Assembly (NCBI GenBank): GCA_947645535.1
Contig: CANSDD010000079.1
Span: forward strand, 1 to 6,489
DNA from: an uncultured Mycoplasmatota bacterium
Lineage (GTDB): Bacteria > Bacillota_I > Bacilli_A > RF39 > UBA660
Direction of reading: 5' to 3'
Length of the DNA stretch: 6,489 nucleotides
The notes under the pieces: model-generated
Seen by the model: the letters and a program-made list of their open reading frames with translations, nothing else
What the model was told of the DNA's origin: nothing
Databases searched by the model: none
Position numbers and translations under genes: made by a program
Part shown: positions 5,030 to 6,489 of the stretch, piece by piece
Numbering within the stretch: position 1 is the stretch's first letter
Layout of the letters: each line of letters starts with the position of its first letter

Positions 5030-5051
5030 ATGATAATTTCATTTATTTTTT
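5023..5051 (+). terminator. Putative terminator overlapping the murD stop codon
   Basis: AAAATAGATGA (5023-5033) pairs with TCATTTATTTT (5039-5049), 11 bp with one G-U pair and a TAATT loop. The TAG stop (5027-5029) is in the left arm. The stem has a single G-C pair and only two further T residues follow it, so termination may be inefficient. Confidence 0.45.
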
Positions 5052-5072
5052 CTGATATTAAGATAGAAAGTG

Positions 5073-5102
5073 TTGTAATTGAAACATGAAAAATGGTATA
5101 AT
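5073..5102 (+). promoter_or_regulatory. eno promoter
   Basis: TTGTAA (5073-5078, 4/6) and a perfect TATAAT (5097-5102) with an 18-bp spacer and an extended -10 TGG (5094-5096). It predicts a leader of about 30 nt carrying the SD AAGGAAAGGTG (5122-5132). Confidence 0.75.
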
Positions 5103-5138
5103 GAATCATGGTAAAAATAATAAGGAAAGGTGATAGAA

Positions 5139-6377
5139 ATGTCAAAAATTAAAAATGTAATAGGAAGAGAAATATTGGATTCTAGAGGAAATCCTACTGT
5201 AGAAGTAGATGTCATATTAGAAAGTGGAATTGTGGGAAGAGCATCTGTTCCGAGTGGTGCTTCTACAGGAGAGAGAGAAGCACTAGAACTTCGTGATGGC
5301 GGAAATCGTTACATGGGAAAGGGTGTATTAAAAGCAGTAGAAAACGTAAATGGTCCACTTCGTGACTTAGTAATTGGAATGGATGCATTAGATCAAAAAG
5401 CAATTGATTATAAAATGATTGAAGCAGATGGAACAGATACCAAATCTAAATATGGTGCAAATGCAATTTTAGGAATATCTATGGCAGTACTTAAAGCAGC
5501 AGCATTATATGAAGAAAAACCTCTTTATGAATATGTTGGTGGTGGAATTCAAATGCCAGTTCCAATGATGAATATCATTAATGGTGGAGCACATGCAGAT
5601 AATAAGTTAGATTTTCAAGAGTTTATGATTGTACCACAAGCAGATACGATTCATGAAAGAGTACGTATTGGAGCAGAAGTATTTCATAATTTAAAAAAAG
5701 TATTAAATGAAAAAGGGCTTGCTACAGGAGTAGGAGATGAAGGAGGATTTGCTCCTGATTTAGAATCTAATACTGAAGGTTTTGAACTTATTATGGAAGC
5801 AATCAGAAAAGCTGGATATACAGAAAAAGATGTCAAAATTGCAATTGATGTAGCAGCAAGTGAATTTTATGATACAGATACAAAAAAATATAAATTTCAT
5901 TGGTCTACTGGAGAAGAATTTACTACAAAAGAATTAGTAGAATATTATGAAGATTTAATTAGTAAATATCCAATTATTTCAATTGAAGATCCAGTAGATG
6001 AAAATGATTGGGAAGGCTTTACATATATTACTGAAAAATTAGGTGATAAAATTCAATTAGTTGGAGATGATTTATTTGTTACAAATAAAAAATGTCTTCA
6101 AATGGGAATTGATAAACATGCAGGAAATGCTATTTTACTTAAAGTAAATCAAATTGGGACTATTACAGAAACTTTAGAGACAATTGAATTAGCTAGAGAA
6201 AATGGTTATGCAACAATTATTTCGCATAGAAGCGGTGAGACTGAAGATGCTACTATAGCTGATTTAGCAGTTGGACTTAATTTAGGGCAAATTAAAACTG
6301 GATCTATGTCAAGATCTGAGAGAATTTGTAAATATAATCAATTGATGAGAATTGAAGAAGAGATTGCAAGAGATTAA
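5139..6377 (+). CDS. eno: Enolase (phosphopyruvate hydratase), short C-terminus
   Basis: 412 residues from the ATG at 5139. The in-frame GTG at 5130 is part of the SD (AAAGGTG) and is rejected. Enolase converts 2-phosphoglycerate to phosphoenolpyruvate in glycolysis and requires Mg2+. Landmarks: DSRGNPTVEV (14-23), mobile loop SGASTG (39-44), substrate His in GGAHADNKLDFQEFM (149-163), proton-transfer E201 in GVGDEGGFAP, metal ligands D237 (AIDVAASEF), E283 (SIEDP) and D310 (VGDDLF), catalytic base K335 (LLKVNQIG), SHRSGETED (362-370) and K386 (IKTGSMSRSER). All catalytic residues are present. The protein stops at YNQLMRIEEEIARD, whereas most bacterial enolases continue about 15-20 residues (a tail often ending near FYNLK). 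The stop lies in the loop of a good terminator hairpin, so the end looks genuine. It is a monocistronic unit with its own promoter. Confidence 0.97.
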   Translation: MSKIKNVIGREILDSRGNPTVEVDVILESGIVGRASVPSGASTGEREALELRDGGNRYMGKGVLKAVENVNGPLRDLVIGMDALDQKAIDYKMIEADGTDTKSKYGANAILGISMAVLKAAALYEEKPLYEYVGGGIQMPVPMMNIINGGAHADNKLDFQEFMIVPQADTIHERVRIGAEVFHNLKKVLNEKGLATGVGDEGGFAPDLESNTEGFELIMEAIRKAGYTEKDVKIAIDVAASEFYDTDTKKYKFHWSTGEEFTTKELVEYYEDLISKYPIISIEDPVDENDWEGFTYITEKLGDKIQLVGDDLFVTNKKCLQMGIDKHAGNAILLKVNQIGTITETLETIELARENGYATIISHRSGETEDATIADLAVGLNLGQIKTGSMSRSERICKYNQLMRIEEEIARD

Positions 6378-6390
6378 TCTTGCTTTTTCT
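6366..6390 (+). terminator. eno terminator overlapping the stop codon
   Basis: GCAAGA (6366-6371) pairs with TCTTGC (6378-6383). The 6-nt loop holds the last codon GAT and the stop TAA (6375-6377). T5, C and further T residues follow. The left arm is coding sequence for Ala-Arg. Confidence 0.78.
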
Positions 6391-6444
6391 TTATTGTTAT
6401 GATTTTTAGAATGAATTAAATTATGATGTTATAGATTATATTAC

Positions 6445-6473
6445 TTGTACAAAGATGGGAACTATAGTATAAT
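6445..6473 (+). promoter_or_regulatory. Promoter for a gene beyond the right edge
   Basis: TTGTAC (6445-6450) and a perfect TATAAT (6468-6473) are separated by 17 bp. Only 16 bases follow before the window ends, with no start codon, so the gene served is unknown. Confidence 0.6.
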
Positions 6474-6489
6474 AGAGATAGAAAGTGAG

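Noticed and set aside
5130..5132. GTG start for eno
   Set aside because: Part of the SD AAAGGTG. ATG at 5139 gives the standard enolase N-terminus.

Overview
The window is AT-rich throughout. Its genes have A/T-ending codons, strong AAGG-type Shine-Dalgarno (SD) sites and near-consensus housekeeping promoters, often with a TGnTATAAT extended -10. TGG encodes Trp and no intact CDS ends in TGA, so the standard bacterial code fits. With a FemAB-family ligase, MurD, an N-terminal lipobox protein and enolase, this points to a low-GC Firmicute (Bacilli/Erysipelotrichia-like or a related uncultured gut lineage). The exact taxon cannot be fixed from the sequence alone.

Positions 1-361 (accessory): two convergent transcription units that look like an undescribed type I toxin-antitoxin locus. 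A perfect promoter (TTGACA, 17-bp spacer, extended TATAAT) at 1-29 drives a structured RNA of about 125 nt on the + strand, ending at a hairpin plus U8 at 120-162. On the - strand a promoter at 361-333 would give an RNA of about 270 nt with a very strong SD. It carries a 22-residue hydrophobic peptide ending in RKKD (229-161) inside an overlapping out-of-frame ORF (260-174), and stops at its own hairpin plus U7 (101-59). The two RNAs would be complementary over about 100 nt at their 3' ends, the layout known for txpA/RatA and bsrG/SR4 in Bacillus.

Positions 404-943: a broken gene of unknown function with a good SD, two frameshifts and one in-frame stop, followed by a terminator.

Positions 950-6489 (core-like, all + strand): FemAB-family peptidoglycan cross-bridge ligase, small DUF1307-like lipoprotein, HAD-family hydrolase, murD, eno, and a promoter for a gene beyond the right edge. 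FemAB and MurD both act in peptidoglycan synthesis (bridge branching and cytoplasmic D-Glu addition) and the lipoprotein is envelope-associated. Enolase is glycolytic. Most genes have their own promoter and terminator, so this is mainly a series of short transcription units. Only the HAD gene lacks a visible promoter and probably depends on read-through from the lipoprotein gene.

Two compaction habits stand out. In the units for the FemAB ligase, the lipoprotein and murD, only 19-21 nt separate the -10 box from the start codon. Several stop codons lie inside the predicted terminator hairpin.
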